Below are positions 1 to 6,710 of a stretch of DNA of 33,418 nt, one piece after another. Under the pieces are notes generated by a model. It did no database searches. It saw only the letters and a list, made by a program, of their open reading frames with translations, and had not been told where the DNA came from. Source of the stretch: WLJO01 sp945889085 (GTDB taxonomy: Bacteria; Actinomycetota; Acidimicrobiia; Acidimicrobiales; Ilumatobacteraceae); the NCBI GenBank assembly GCA_945889085.1, contig CAMDBM010000035.1, forward strand, positions 1 to 33,418, read 5' to 3'. The position numbers and the translations under genes were made by a program. Within the stretch, counting starts at the first letter, position 1. Each line of letters opens with the position of its first letter.

Positions 1-585
1 GTCGGTGGTGGATCCGGTCAGGCTGTTCGACGACGACACCACCCCGCTGGTTCCGGTGAGGCCGTTACCCCATGTGACTGCACCCACATCGGTGGGGCCC
101 CCATCTTGATCCCAAGAGGGGCTGGCGACGACGTAGTTTCCGTTCGACAACGCAACCACCCCCTTGAAGCCGCCGCCGCCGACAGTGTCGTCGGTGGTGG
201 AACCGATCAGGCTGTTCGACGACGACACCACCCCGCTGGTTCCGGTGAGGCCGTTACCCCATGTGGCTGCACCCACATCGGTGGGGCCCCCGTCTCGATC
301 CCAAGAGGGGCTGGCGACGACGTAGTTTCCGTTCGACAACGCGTACACCCCGCTGAAGGCGGGCCAGCGCCCGGCTCCGACATTGTCGCCGGTGGTGGAT
401 CCGGTCAGGCTGTTCGACGGCGACACCACCCCGCTGGTTCCGGTGAGGCCGTTACCCCATGTGACTGCACCCACATCGGTGTGGGTACCGTCCACATCCC
501 AGTTGGAGCTGGTGACGACATAGTTCCCGTTCGACAACGCAACCACCCCGTTGAAGCCGCCGCCGACATTGTCGTCGGTGGTGGA
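1..585 (-). repeat. Tandem coding repeats of 186-198 bp
   Basis: The landmark GGTGGTGGA (plus strand) recurs at 4, 193, 391 and 577, giving periods of 189, 198 and 186 bases, all multiples of three. The copies are almost identical at DNA level over long stretches, including silent positions. The 198-base copy contains a small in-frame insertion (adding R-W-P-A type residues). The near-identity suggests recent duplication or gene conversion. More copies probably continue beyond the left edge. Confidence 0.9.
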
Positions 586-867
586 TCCGGTCAGGGTGGA
601 GATCACCTGATGGGTCACACCGTCATAGAGGTAGACGGCCCCCACATCGGTATGTGAACCATCGAGATCGAACCCTGGATCGGTTACGACCACGTTCCCG
701 TTGGCCAGCACCACCACCTGCTGGCCGAAGGTTCCGCTTCCAGACGGCCCGACAACATCGAACTGACCGGGCCCAGCGTGAGCAACGCCCACCCCAGAAA
801 CAGCAACGAACACCGTCGCTGCCGCTACAGACGACACCACACGACGGACAACATGCAATCGCAACAT
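1..867 (-). CDS. Secreted tandem-repeat protein, N-terminal part (runs off left edge)
   Basis: Reading the minus strand from ATG at 867 gives 289 uninterrupted codons to base 1, so only the N-terminal part is visible. Residues 1-31 form a Sec signal peptide: basic start (MLRLHVVRR), hydrophobic core, and AHA at 29-31 as the likely cleavage site. The mature protein begins with a divergent unit (FGQQVVVLANGNVVVTDPGF, then GAVYLYDG) followed by three close copies of a 62-66 residue unit with LSNGNYVV, a TDVGA block, TWGNGLTGTSGVVS and NSLTGST. Each unit carries an acidic loop D-x-D-G-x-x-x-D-x-G, like calcium loops in FG-GAP/integrin-type beta repeats. I recall similar repeats in large extracellular bacterial proteins (possibly the DUF5650 repeat). 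The function is unknown; an extracellular or surface role is inferred. An in-frame GTG immediately upstream (870) is an alternative start. The frame is well supported by the repeats and the signal peptide. Confidence 0.85.
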   Translation of the reverse strand, partial: MLRLHVVRRVVSSVAAATVFVAVSGVGVAHAGPGQFDVVGPSGSGTFGQQVVVLANGNVVVTDPGFDLDGSHTDVGAVYLYDGVTHQVISTLTGSTTDDNVGGGFNGVVALSNGNYVVTSSNWDVDGTHTDVGAVTWGNGLTGTSGVVSPSNSLTGSTTGDNVGAGRWPAFSGVYALSNGNYVVASPSWDRDGGPTDVGAATWGNGLTGTSGVVSSSNSLIGSTTDDTVGGGGFKGVVALSNGNYVVASPSWDQDGGPTDVGAVTWGNGLTGTSGVVSSSNSLTGSTTD

Positions 868-909
868 CACAAACCCCCAAGGACGACGACGGCAAAGCAG
901 AAGTTCCAC

Positions 910-939
910 AAATTAGCCGACCCTTATAAGCGTCTGCAA
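910..939 (-). promoter_or_regulatory. Possible promoter of the repeat-protein gene
   Basis: On the minus strand TTGCAG (939-934) and TAATTT (915-910) are separated by 18 bases, a reasonable -35/-10 pair. It would start transcription near 903 and leave a leader of about 35 bases with a GGGGG run before the start at 867. The 84-base gap to the divergent gene is clearly more AT-rich than its surroundings and also holds a palindromic CTTATAAG at 923-930. No equally good pair was seen for the plus-strand gene. Confidence 0.4.
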
Positions 940-951
940 TAATTCGTCTAG

Positions 952-1692
952 ATGGGTTGTTTCCTGAAGCAATTTTTGGTTGGTTCGGTAGTTGGGGTTG
1001 CCGCTGTGTCGCTGGGAGGGGTTGCTGCGTTTGGCGCACCGCAGGCGCCCGCCGTGGCGCCTGCTTCGGTGACGTGTTACGCCCCTGCCACGGGACCTGT
1101 TGGTGCTACCGGTCCGCAGGGTGCGACTGGGCTCACCGGTGCGACCGGTGACCCGGCTAACGCCCCGAACGGGGCGCCGCGAGCGGTGCATGTCCGTGGC
1201 AGGGGCCCGTTGTGCGACACGATCCCGAGTGTCTGTCTGCGCAATGTGGTGCAGGGCTCCGAGGGAATTGTCGGGCCGACGGGAGCCACCGGTCCGCTGG
1301 GCGATACCGGTCAAGATCTGAGTGGGGGTGTGAGTCGCGGCGTGCACGTGCGTGGAACGCCGTCCCGACCGTGCGCAGGAGTGTCGGTCGACTGCGTGTA
1401 CGACTTGCGCGGTCCGGTGGGCGCCTCTGGTCCGATCGGAGACACCGGTCTGCAGGGCGAGAGGGGGGCCGACTTCGGCGCCATCAATGGACCTGCCCGG
1501 GTCGCTCATAGCCGCCTGGCCGGCTTGGCCGATCAGTCGGGGCAAGACATCACCCTTGCGCTCTGCAACCTTCCCGAGACTGGCGGTTCGGGAACCTCGT
1601 TCCTGCCGTACGCACTGCTGCTGCTTGCGCTCGGTGGTGTCGTGGTGCTCGTGGCGGATCGTCGCCGTCATCGACGCCCGAGCGGAGTCTGA
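952..1692 (+). CDS. Collagen-like surface protein with LPETG wall-sorting signal
   Basis: The 246-residue product has a signal peptide (residues 1-29, hydrophobic core 8-27). Collagen-like Gly-X-Y runs follow at 48-67, 108-120 and 154-176 (GPVGATGPQGATG type). Two matching modules, VHVRG at 79-83 and 131-135, are each followed by C-x6-C (C88/C95 and C141/C148). The C-terminus is a textbook sortase signal: LPETG at 207-211, a hydrophobic segment about 218-235, and a basic tail (RRRHRR). The protein is therefore predicted to be exported, cleaved between T and G by a sortase and linked to the cell wall. Six cysteines in the mature protein could form disulfides. No sortase gene lies in this window. 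The ATG at 952 has no clear Shine-Dalgarno. It is divergent from the repeat protein, which suggests a shared surface locus. The ligand and biological role cannot be read from the sequence. Confidence 0.82.
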   Translation: MGCFLKQFLVGSVVGVAAVSLGGVAAFGAPQAPAVAPASVTCYAPATGPVGATGPQGATGLTGATGDPANAPNGAPRAVHVRGRGPLCDTIPSVCLRNVVQGSEGIVGPTGATGPLGDTGQDLSGGVSRGVHVRGTPSRPCAGVSVDCVYDLRGPVGASGPIGDTGLQGERGADFGAINGPARVAHSRLAGLADQSGQDITLALCNLPETGGSGTSFLPYALLLLALGGVVVLVADRRRHRRPSGV

Positions 1693-1711
1693 CCCCCCCC
1701 AGTATTGGGTT

Positions 1712-1743
1712 CGATTGACCGCCCCTACCCGGGCGGTCAATCG
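1712..1743. terminator. Stem-loop between convergent genes
   Basis: A perfect 13-bp inverted repeat (CGATTGACCGCCC / GGGCGGTCAATCG) with a 6-base loop lies between the stop of the collagen-like gene (1692) and the convergent stop of the oxidoreductase gene (1762). There is no long T tract on either side, so it may be a bidirectional, non-canonical terminator of the kind common in high-GC actinobacteria. Confidence 0.7.
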
Positions 1744-1761
1744 CTGGGACGACGCATTGCG

Positions 1762-2664
1762 TCAGGCGTACAGATCGAACAGCTCGCCAATCGCCTTTGC
1801 CTGCCCGCCGGATACTGACGACATGACGGCTACCGGTGTGACGCCCACTGAGTACCACTCCTCGAGGCGTTCGCGAACGGTGGAGGCCGGGCCGTACAGC
1901 GTGCAGTCAGACAGCCATCGGTCGCTCATCGCTGCCTGGGCGGCGTCACGGTCGCCGGCCTCCAGCGCGGCGAACGCAGCGCTCATCTCCTCCTCGTAGC
2001 CAATGGAGGACCAGTAGTTCCGGTAGTTCGGCATCGAGACGTAATTGATCATTGTCTTGCGGTTCACGGCAGCGGCTGCGGCGACATCGTCGGAGATCAC
2101 TGTCGGAATCATGCAGTGGAGGGCATGCCCTTGTTTGTGCACATCGGGTACGCGGTCCATCTGCTTGGGCACGTCGCTGAAGGCGGCATTCGCCCAGATC
2201 GAGCCCTCCGCAATGTCGGCGGTGAGCTGCAGCATCTTGTCCCTCATTGCAGCGAGGTAGATCGGGGGCAGCGGTCCGGAGAACTTCTCGTTCGCCCGAA
2301 GCCGCTCTACGTGGTCACGGGTATCGGCAAGCGGTCGGCCGACCTGCACCCCGAGCCGGCGCGTCATCGGTTCGTGGCTAACACCCAGCCCGAGCGCGAA
2401 CCGGCCGCCGCTGATCTCGTGGAGATGCGCTGCGGTGGCTCCGGTCTCCTGAGCGGTCGAGTTGTAGATCGGCTGGATCGAGGTGAAGAAGCGGATCTGC
2501 TCGGTGCGATGCGCGATCGAGACGCACAGGGCCATCGCCCCGCCGAGCGATGGGCACGACAGGGCGGGGAAGCCGCGGCGGTCTGCCTCGGCGGCAAGAT
2601 CCAGGATGGCGTTGCGCTTGGTAGGGGTTGCCACCAGCGAGAGAGCAGGAAGACGTACGGACAT
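1762..2664 (-). CDS. LLM-class (luciferase-like) F420-dependent oxidoreductase
   Basis: The 300-residue product has the luciferase-like monooxygenase TIM-barrel pattern: an N-terminal strand (RLPALSLVATPT), HRTEQIRFFTSIQPIYN after the second helix, and the family signature ISGGRFALGLGVSHEP. The C-terminal section (LYGPASTVRERLEEW, then GVTPVAVM) matches the family's conserved end. In actinobacteria such proteins usually use coenzyme F420, but FMN cannot be excluded and the substrate is not deducible. The ATG at 2664 is chosen because the conserved domain starts at once and a TACGTT hexamer lies 6 bases upstream. The same reading frame stays open far upstream, antisense to the mannosyltransferase gene, but that extension has no recognisable content. 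It is transcribed divergently from the pimA-like gene. Confidence 0.88.
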   Translation of the reverse strand: MSVRLPALSLVATPTKRNAILDLAAEADRRGFPALSCPSLGGAMALCVSIAHRTEQIRFFTSIQPIYNSTAQETGATAAHLHEISGGRFALGLGVSHEPMTRRLGVQVGRPLADTRDHVERLRANEKFSGPLPPIYLAAMRDKMLQLTADIAEGSIWANAAFSDVPKQMDRVPDVHKQGHALHCMIPTVISDDVAAAAAVNRKTMINYVSMPNYRNYWSSIGYEEEMSAAFAALEAGDRDAAQAAMSDRWLSDCTLYGPASTVRERLEEWYSVGVTPVAVMSSVSGGQAKAIGELFDLYA

Positions 2665-2670
2665 ACCTTC

Positions 2671-2676
2671 AACGTA
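2671..2676 (-). promoter_or_regulatory. -10-like hexamer TACGTT before the LLM oxidoreductase
   Basis: Minus-strand TACGTT ends 6 bases before the ATG at 2664, which would put the transcription start at or next to the A of the start codon (leaderless mRNA). It is part of a window-wide pattern. Confidence 0.45.
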
Positions 2677-2695
2677 GACCCGGGGCTGGGAGGGG

Positions 2696-2701
2696 TACGG
2701 T
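2696..2701 (+). promoter_or_regulatory. -10-like hexamer TACGGT before the pimA-like gene
   Basis: TACGGT ends 8 bases before the ATG at 2710, consistent with a leaderless or near-leaderless transcript. A GGGAGGGG run at 2688-2695 is too far away to be a normal ribosome binding site. Confidence 0.4.
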
Positions 2702-2709
2702 ATGCGCCG

Positions 2710-3975
2710 ATGGATCGCACCGAGGCACCCGGGGGAGCGGCGGCACCGGCACCCTTGCGCAGCCTCCGCATCGGTCTGGTGTGTGCCTACAGCGTGGGCG
2801 TTCCCGGTGGGGTGCAGGGTCAGGTGCTGGGTCTTGCCCGCGTGCTTCGCCGGATGGGCCACGAGGTGCGTGTGCTCGCGCCCTGCGACGGTCCTCCGCC
2901 CGCTACATACGTCACGCCGCTCGGCAACAGCATCCCCACCGCAGCCAACGGCTCCATCGCGCCGATCGCGCCGGATCCGTCGTGTGCGCTGCGCACGATC
3001 CGCGCGCTGCGCGACGAGTCCTTCGATGTGCTGCACCTCCACGAACCGCTCGCGCCGGGCCCCACCATGACCTCGCTGTTCCTCGATATCGCGCCGGTTG
3101 TCGCGACATTCCATGCGGCTGGGGACAGCGCCCCTTACCGCATCTTCACCCCCATCGTCCGGTCGCTGGCCTCTCACATCGACGCCCGGGTTGTCGTGAG
3201 CAAGGACGCACTTGCGCTCGCGAGCCGCTACCTGCCGGGCGAGTACGAGACATTGTTCAACGGGGTTGAGGTCGAGCGCTACCGCACCGCTGAACCGTTC
3301 AAGACCGATGCGCCGACCATCTTCTTCTGTGGCCGTCACGAGGAACGCAAGGGTCTGGGGGTGCTGCTCGACGCGATGGCAGCCCTGCCGCCCGAAGTGC
3401 GTTGTTGGGTGGCGTCCGAAGGCCCCGAGACCCCGCTGCTCCGGGCGAGGTACGCAGGCGACCCGCGTATCGAATGGCTCGGTCGGATCTCGGATGACGA
3501 AAAGATCGCACGCCTGAAGGGCGCCACGGTGTTCTGCGCACCGTCGCTGCACGGCGAGTCGTTCGGTGTTGTGCTCATCGAGGCCATGGCCGCCGGCACA
3601 CCTGTGGTGGCGTCGTCGCTGCCGGGCTACCAGAACGTCGCCACGGCGGATGTGGACGCGCTGCTCGTCGCGCCGAACGACGTAGCCGGTCTGAGCACTG
3701 CCCTGTACACAGCGTTGTTCGACCGCCCCTTGGGTGAACGTCTCCGGGTTGCGGGTGAGCACCGGGCGGCACAGTTCTCCATGGAATCTCTCGCTGCTCA
3801 GTACGTCAGGATCTACGAGCGGGTCATCGACTCGGACTGGCGTCACCAGCACCGGGCTGGCGAACGGCTGTGGAGGCGCGGGCTGCGCCGGTTGAACCTC
3901 CTGTTCACGCTCGCCCGCGCGCGCATTGGACCGGCGTTGGGTCATACTGATGCACAACCCGAGGAGGACTCGTGA
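2710..3975 (+). CDS. pimA: GT4 glycosyltransferase, PimA-like phosphatidylinositol mannosyltransferase
   Basis: This 421-residue GT-B fold enzyme has the GT4 features of PimA. The N-terminal domain has GLVCAYSVGVPGGVQGQ and GHEVRVLAP, LHLHEPLAPG and a FHAAGD loop. The donor-binding domain has FFCGRHEERKG, WLGRISDDEK, and HGESFGVVLIEAMAAGTPVV with the E-x7-E motif. PimA transfers mannose from GDP-mannose to phosphatidylinositol on the inner face of the membrane, the first step to PIM lipids. Gene order upstream of pdxS matches mycobacterial pimA, but the phosphatidylinositol phosphate synthase and acyltransferase genes that usually flank pimA are not adjacent here. About 60 C-terminal residues after the fold are strongly basic (RLWRRGLRRLNLLF) and might help membrane association. 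The stop overlaps the lemA start by 4 bases. The family is certain; the exact acceptor is inferred. Confidence 0.85.
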   Translation: MDRTEAPGGAAAPAPLRSLRIGLVCAYSVGVPGGVQGQVLGLARVLRRMGHEVRVLAPCDGPPPATYVTPLGNSIPTAANGSIAPIAPDPSCALRTIRALRDESFDVLHLHEPLAPGPTMTSLFLDIAPVVATFHAAGDSAPYRIFTPIVRSLASHIDARVVVSKDALALASRYLPGEYETLFNGVEVERYRTAEPFKTDAPTIFFCGRHEERKGLGVLLDAMAALPPEVRCWVASEGPETPLLRARYAGDPRIEWLGRISDDEKIARLKGATVFCAPSLHGESFGVVLIEAMAAGTPVVASSLPGYQNVATADVDALLVAPNDVAGLSTALYTALFDRPLGERLRVAGEHRAAQFSMESLAAQYVRIYERVIDSDWRHQHRAGERLWRRGLRRLNLLFTLARARIGPALGHTDAQPEEDS

Positions 3976-4526
3976 TTCCGCTGATTGTGGTTCTTGCCGT
4001 ACTGGCGCTCGTTGCGCTCGTGACGGTCATCGCGTACAACCGGCTGGTCCGCCGGCGAAATCAAGTGGACAATGCGTGGTCGCAGATCGACGTGCAGCTG
4101 AAGCGTCGTCTTGACCTGATCCCCAACCTCGTGGAGACGGTCAAGGGCTATGCGGCGCACGAGCGCGAGACACTCGATGCCGTGGTCCGGGCCCGCAACG
4201 CCGCACTCGCGGCACCATCCACACCTGCAGCGCAGGGCGAGGCGGACACCATCCTGACCGGAGCGCTCCGCCAGTTGTTTGCCCTCAATGAGGCGTACCC
4301 GGACCTCAAGGCGAACCAGAACTTCCTCGCCCTGCAGGAAGAGCTCACCGCCACCGAGGGTCGCGTGTCGTACGCCCGCCAGTTCTACAACGACTCGGTT
4401 CTCTCGTTCAACACGTCCTTGGAGACGTTCCCGACGTTGCTCCTCGCCCGGATGCTCGGGTTCACCAAGCGGGACTACTTCGAGGCCGAGGAAGGCGCCA
4501 AGCAGCCGCCCCAGGTGAGCTTCTGA
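3972..4526 (+). CDS. lemA: LemA family membrane protein
   Basis: The 184-residue protein has one N-terminal membrane helix (residues 2-24, IPLIVVLAVLALVALVTVIA). The conserved LemA core follows: YNRLVRRRNQVDNAWSQIDV, LKRRLDLIPNLVETVKGYA, the NQNFLALQEELTATEGRVSYAR stretch, and FPTLLLARMLGF near the end. LemA proteins form a helical bundle outside the membrane; their function is poorly known, but the gene very often neighbours an HtpX/M48 protease, as here. The GTG start at 3972 overlaps the preceding TGA by 4 bases and has a GAGGAGG Shine-Dalgarno at 3961-3967, so translational coupling to the mannosyltransferase gene is likely. Confidence 0.92.
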   Translation: MIPLIVVLAVLALVALVTVIAYNRLVRRRNQVDNAWSQIDVQLKRRLDLIPNLVETVKGYAAHERETLDAVVRARNAALAAPSTPAAQGEADTILTGALRQLFALNEAYPDLKANQNFLALQEELTATEGRVSYARQFYNDSVLSFNTSLETFPTLLLARMLGFTKRDYFEAEEGAKQPPQVSF

Positions 4527-4579
4527 GGATGCGGCTGGTCGCGGGGCTCGCTTGCCCCGAAACCGCAACGTCACCTCGT

Positions 4580-4585
4580 TAGCCT
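4580..4585 (+). promoter_or_regulatory. -10-like hexamer TAGCCT before the M48 protease gene
   Basis: TAGCCT (in the context GTTAGCCTGC) ends 10 bases before the ATG at 4596 and no Shine-Dalgarno is visible, suggesting a separate promoter with a leader of only a few bases inside the lemA-protease gap. A weak 6-bp hairpin (CGGGGC/GCCCCG) sits just upstream at 4542-4559. Confidence 0.4.
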
Positions 4586-4595
4586 GCTGTCCGTC

Positions 4596-5501
4596 ATGCT
4601 CGAACTCATCACGGCCAACAAGCGGCGCTCGGCCCTGCTCATTGCTGCTTTCGTCCTGCTGACGGTGGCCGTCGGCCTGTTGGTCGGTTTGCTCGTGGGC
4701 AAGGGACTGCTCGTCACCCTGATTGCGCTCGGCGTTGCTGCAGCCATGTCCGCTGTCTCGTACTGGAAGGCTGATGCCATTGCGCTCGCGGTCAGTCGGG
4801 CTGTGCCCGCCGACCCGGTGGAGTATCGCCGCCTCCACAACCTCGTGGAGGGCCTGTGCATCGCGAGCGGCCTGCCCAAGCCGCGGGTGTATGTGGTGAA
4901 CGACCCGGCGCCGAATGCATTCGCCACGGGCCGGAACCCCAAGCATGCGGCACTGGCGGTGACGACCGGCCTGCTCGAGCGGATGAACCGTGTTGAGCTC
5001 GAGGGCGTCGTTGCCCATGAACTGTCCCACATCCGCAACTACGACATCCTCGTGTCCACCCTTGCGGTCACACTGGTGGGTGCAGTCGCCCTCGTGTCCG
5101 AACTCACCATTCGGATGATGTGGTGGAACGGCGGTCGCATCCGACGTGCCGGGGACCGGGATGACACGGGTAACCCGGTTGCGGTTGTCGGTTTTGCGAT
5201 GCTGGCGATTGCCCCGCTGTTCGCCCGAATGATGCAGGCTGCGGTGAGCAGGCAGCGCGAAACGCTCGCCGACGTGTCTGCGTGCCACATGACGCGGTAC
5301 CCGCCCGGGCTCGTCTCTGCACTCGAGAAACTGCGCGACGACACCACGGTTACCCACTCGGCAACGAGCGCAACGGCACACCTCTGGATCGAGCAGCCGC
5401 TGTCCGGTGTCGGCGATAGCGGTCGGCTTGGCTGGTTGCATCGCATGTACTCCACCCATCCCCCCATTGAGGAGCGGATCGAACTCCTCCGGGAACTCTG
5501 A
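4596..5501 (+). CDS. htpX: M48 family metalloprotease, HtpX-like
   Basis: The 301-residue zinc protease has two N-terminal membrane helices (about 12-34 and 37-56) and another hydrophobic pair around 151-170 and 196-215. The zinc site is HELSH at 141-145 (H141, E142, H145), with E222 in SRQRETLAD as the third ligand. The PNAFATGRNPKHAALAVTTGLL segment and the C-terminal HPPIEERIELL are typical of HtpX. HtpX-type enzymes degrade damaged membrane proteins from the cytoplasmic side. Its place behind lemA is the common arrangement. The residue after RE is Thr rather than the usual Tyr/Phe, a small deviation outside the catalytic residues. Assignment to M48 is firm; orthology to E. coli HtpX is less so. 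Confidence 0.9.
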   Translation: MLELITANKRRSALLIAAFVLLTVAVGLLVGLLVGKGLLVTLIALGVAAAMSAVSYWKADAIALAVSRAVPADPVEYRRLHNLVEGLCIASGLPKPRVYVVNDPAPNAFATGRNPKHAALAVTTGLLERMNRVELEGVVAHELSHIRNYDILVSTLAVTLVGAVALVSELTIRMMWWNGGRIRRAGDRDDTGNPVAVVGFAMLAIAPLFARMMQAAVSRQRETLADVSACHMTRYPPGLVSALEKLRDDTTVTHSATSATAHLWIEQPLSGVGDSGRLGWLHRMYSTHPPIEERIELLREL

Positions 5502-5512
5502 GCAAGGTTCCT

Positions 5513-6670
5513 ATGCGTTGTCGTCGCCAACGGTTGTGGTGGTCAGCGATGCCCCTCGTGGCGGTACTCGCCGCATGTGGAGGGGGATCGAGAGCGGACC
5601 CAACCCCTTCTCCGTCCCCAACCGCTTCCGTAACCGATGCGCGAACGGTCACCACCGAACCCGAGCAGGCCCAGCCCACCACGTCCAGCGTGCCGGCAAC
5701 CCCGCAGTCCTCGGCCAGCAGCGTCCCGTCAACGACCGCTGCGCGAGTGGTTCTCGAACCGCTCACGGGCCTCCCTGTGCGGGACGAGGCATCGCTGCTG
5801 CGCCCGGCCCTCATCGTGAAAGTGGACGGTCACTTGGGTGCGCGGCCGCAGTACGCCCTCGATCAGGCAGACGTCGTGATCGAGGAGATCGTGGAGGGGA
5901 TTACCCGCTTCATGGCTGTCTACCAGTCGTCGGTGCCCGAGGTGGTCGGGCCGGTCCGCTCGGCGCGCACCCAGGACATGCTCATCGCCCCGATGCTCGA
6001 CATGCCGCTGTTCGCCTGGTCCGGGGGAAACCGGAAGGTCACGGCACTGGTCCGCAAGTCCCCGGTGGTCAACCTGTCGGCATCCGGCGGTGGCCTCAAA
6101 GGCGTCTGGTACCGCACCAAGCAGCGAAAGGCCCCGCACAATCTGCTGGCCCGCGGGGCCGCACTGTTCGCGGGAGCACCCGAGACAAGTCATCGTCCCC
6201 CGGCAATGTTCGGCTACCGAGCCCCAGGTGCCGATCCCGGCGGGCGGGACATCAGCGGGTTCAAGGTCGTGATGTCGTCCACCCGGGTGCAGTGGGTCTG
6301 GGACTCCAAGCAGGCAGCATTCCTGCGTACGTCGGATCTCAAGCCGCACACCGTGGACGGCGGGGGTCAGATCGGCGCTAATAACGTGGTTGTCCTCGAG
6401 GTGCGGTACCGCCCCAGCAAGGCGGATCCGAATTCTCCCGAGGCCCAGACCGTCGGGTCGGGCAAGGCGCTCGTGTTCACGTTCGGCCGTGTGATCGTGG
6501 GCACGTGGACGCGTGCCAAGACTTCGCAACCGTGGACGCTGACTGACAAAGAAGGCCACCTGATCGCCCTCACGCCGGGCAGGACCTGGGTGGAACTGGC
6601 GACCCCGGCGAGGCTCACCATCATCGACGTCGGGGTGAAACCCAACGAGGTTCCGTGGAAGACAAAGTAA
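5513..6670 (+). CDS. DUF3048 domain lipoprotein
   Basis: The 385-residue protein begins with a lipoprotein signal peptide (basic MRCRRQRLWW, hydrophobic core, lipobox LAAC with the Cys at residue 22). About 50 residues of Pro/Ser/Thr-rich linker follow. The folded part starts near residue 80 with LEPLTGLPV and RPALIVKVDGH and continues with the DUF3048 hallmarks: ALDQADVVIEEIVEGITRF, VGPVRSARTQDMLI, FAWSGGN and, near the end, LTPGRTWVELA. The related Bacillus protein is YerB; I know of no firm biochemical role. It is expected to be anchored outside the membrane by a diacylglyceryl cysteine. The gene starts 11 bases after the protease stop, with AAGG five bases before the ATG, so it is probably co-transcribed with that gene. 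Confidence 0.88.
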   Translation: MRCRRQRLWWSAMPLVAVLAACGGGSRADPTPSPSPTASVTDARTVTTEPEQAQPTTSSVPATPQSSASSVPSTTAARVVLEPLTGLPVRDEASLLRPALIVKVDGHLGARPQYALDQADVVIEEIVEGITRFMAVYQSSVPEVVGPVRSARTQDMLIAPMLDMPLFAWSGGNRKVTALVRKSPVVNLSASGGGLKGVWYRTKQRKAPHNLLARGAALFAGAPETSHRPPAMFGYRAPGADPGGRDISGFKVVMSSTRVQWVWDSKQAAFLRTSDLKPHTVDGGGQIGANNVVVLEVRYRPSKADPNSPEAQTVGSGKALVFTFGRVIVGTWTRAKTSQPWTLTDKEGHLIALTPGRTWVELATPARLTIIDVGVKPNEVPWKTK

Positions 6671-6697
6671 GTCGACGGGCGCGGCGGGGCTCGCCGG

Positions 6698-6703
6698 TAC
6701 CAT
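6698..6703 (+). promoter_or_regulatory. -10-like hexamer TACCAT that decides the pdxS start
   Basis: TACCAT ends exactly 7 bases before the ATG at 6711. It overlaps the upstream in-frame ATG at 6702, which would therefore lie inside the promoter and upstream of the transcription start. This favours 6711 as the real, leaderless start. Confidence 0.5.
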
Positions 6704-6710
6704 GTTTTCC

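Noticed and set aside
1..600. Direct repeats considered as a CRISPR array
   Set aside because: The repeat period is 186-198 bases in multiples of three, the whole unit is conserved with no unique spacers, and it encodes protein.
106..657. Plus-strand repetitive open frame of 183 codons
   Set aside because: It is antisense to the signal-peptide-bearing repeat protein. Its repeats only mirror those of the real gene, and it has no export signal or ribosome site.
2665..3957. Long minus-strand extension of the LLM oxidoreductase frame (731 codons in total)
   Set aside because: The extension is antisense to the pimA-like gene, rich in Arg/His/Gln as expected of a GC-rich shadow frame, and has no domain; the oxidoreductase family starts at 2664.
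4542..4559. Small hairpin CGGGGC/GCCCCG after lemA as a terminator
   Set aside because: Only 6 bp with no T tract; too weak to report as a terminator in GC-rich DNA.
3942..5459. Minus-strand open frame of 505 codons
   Set aside because: Antisense to lemA and the M48 protease gene; no recognisable motif.
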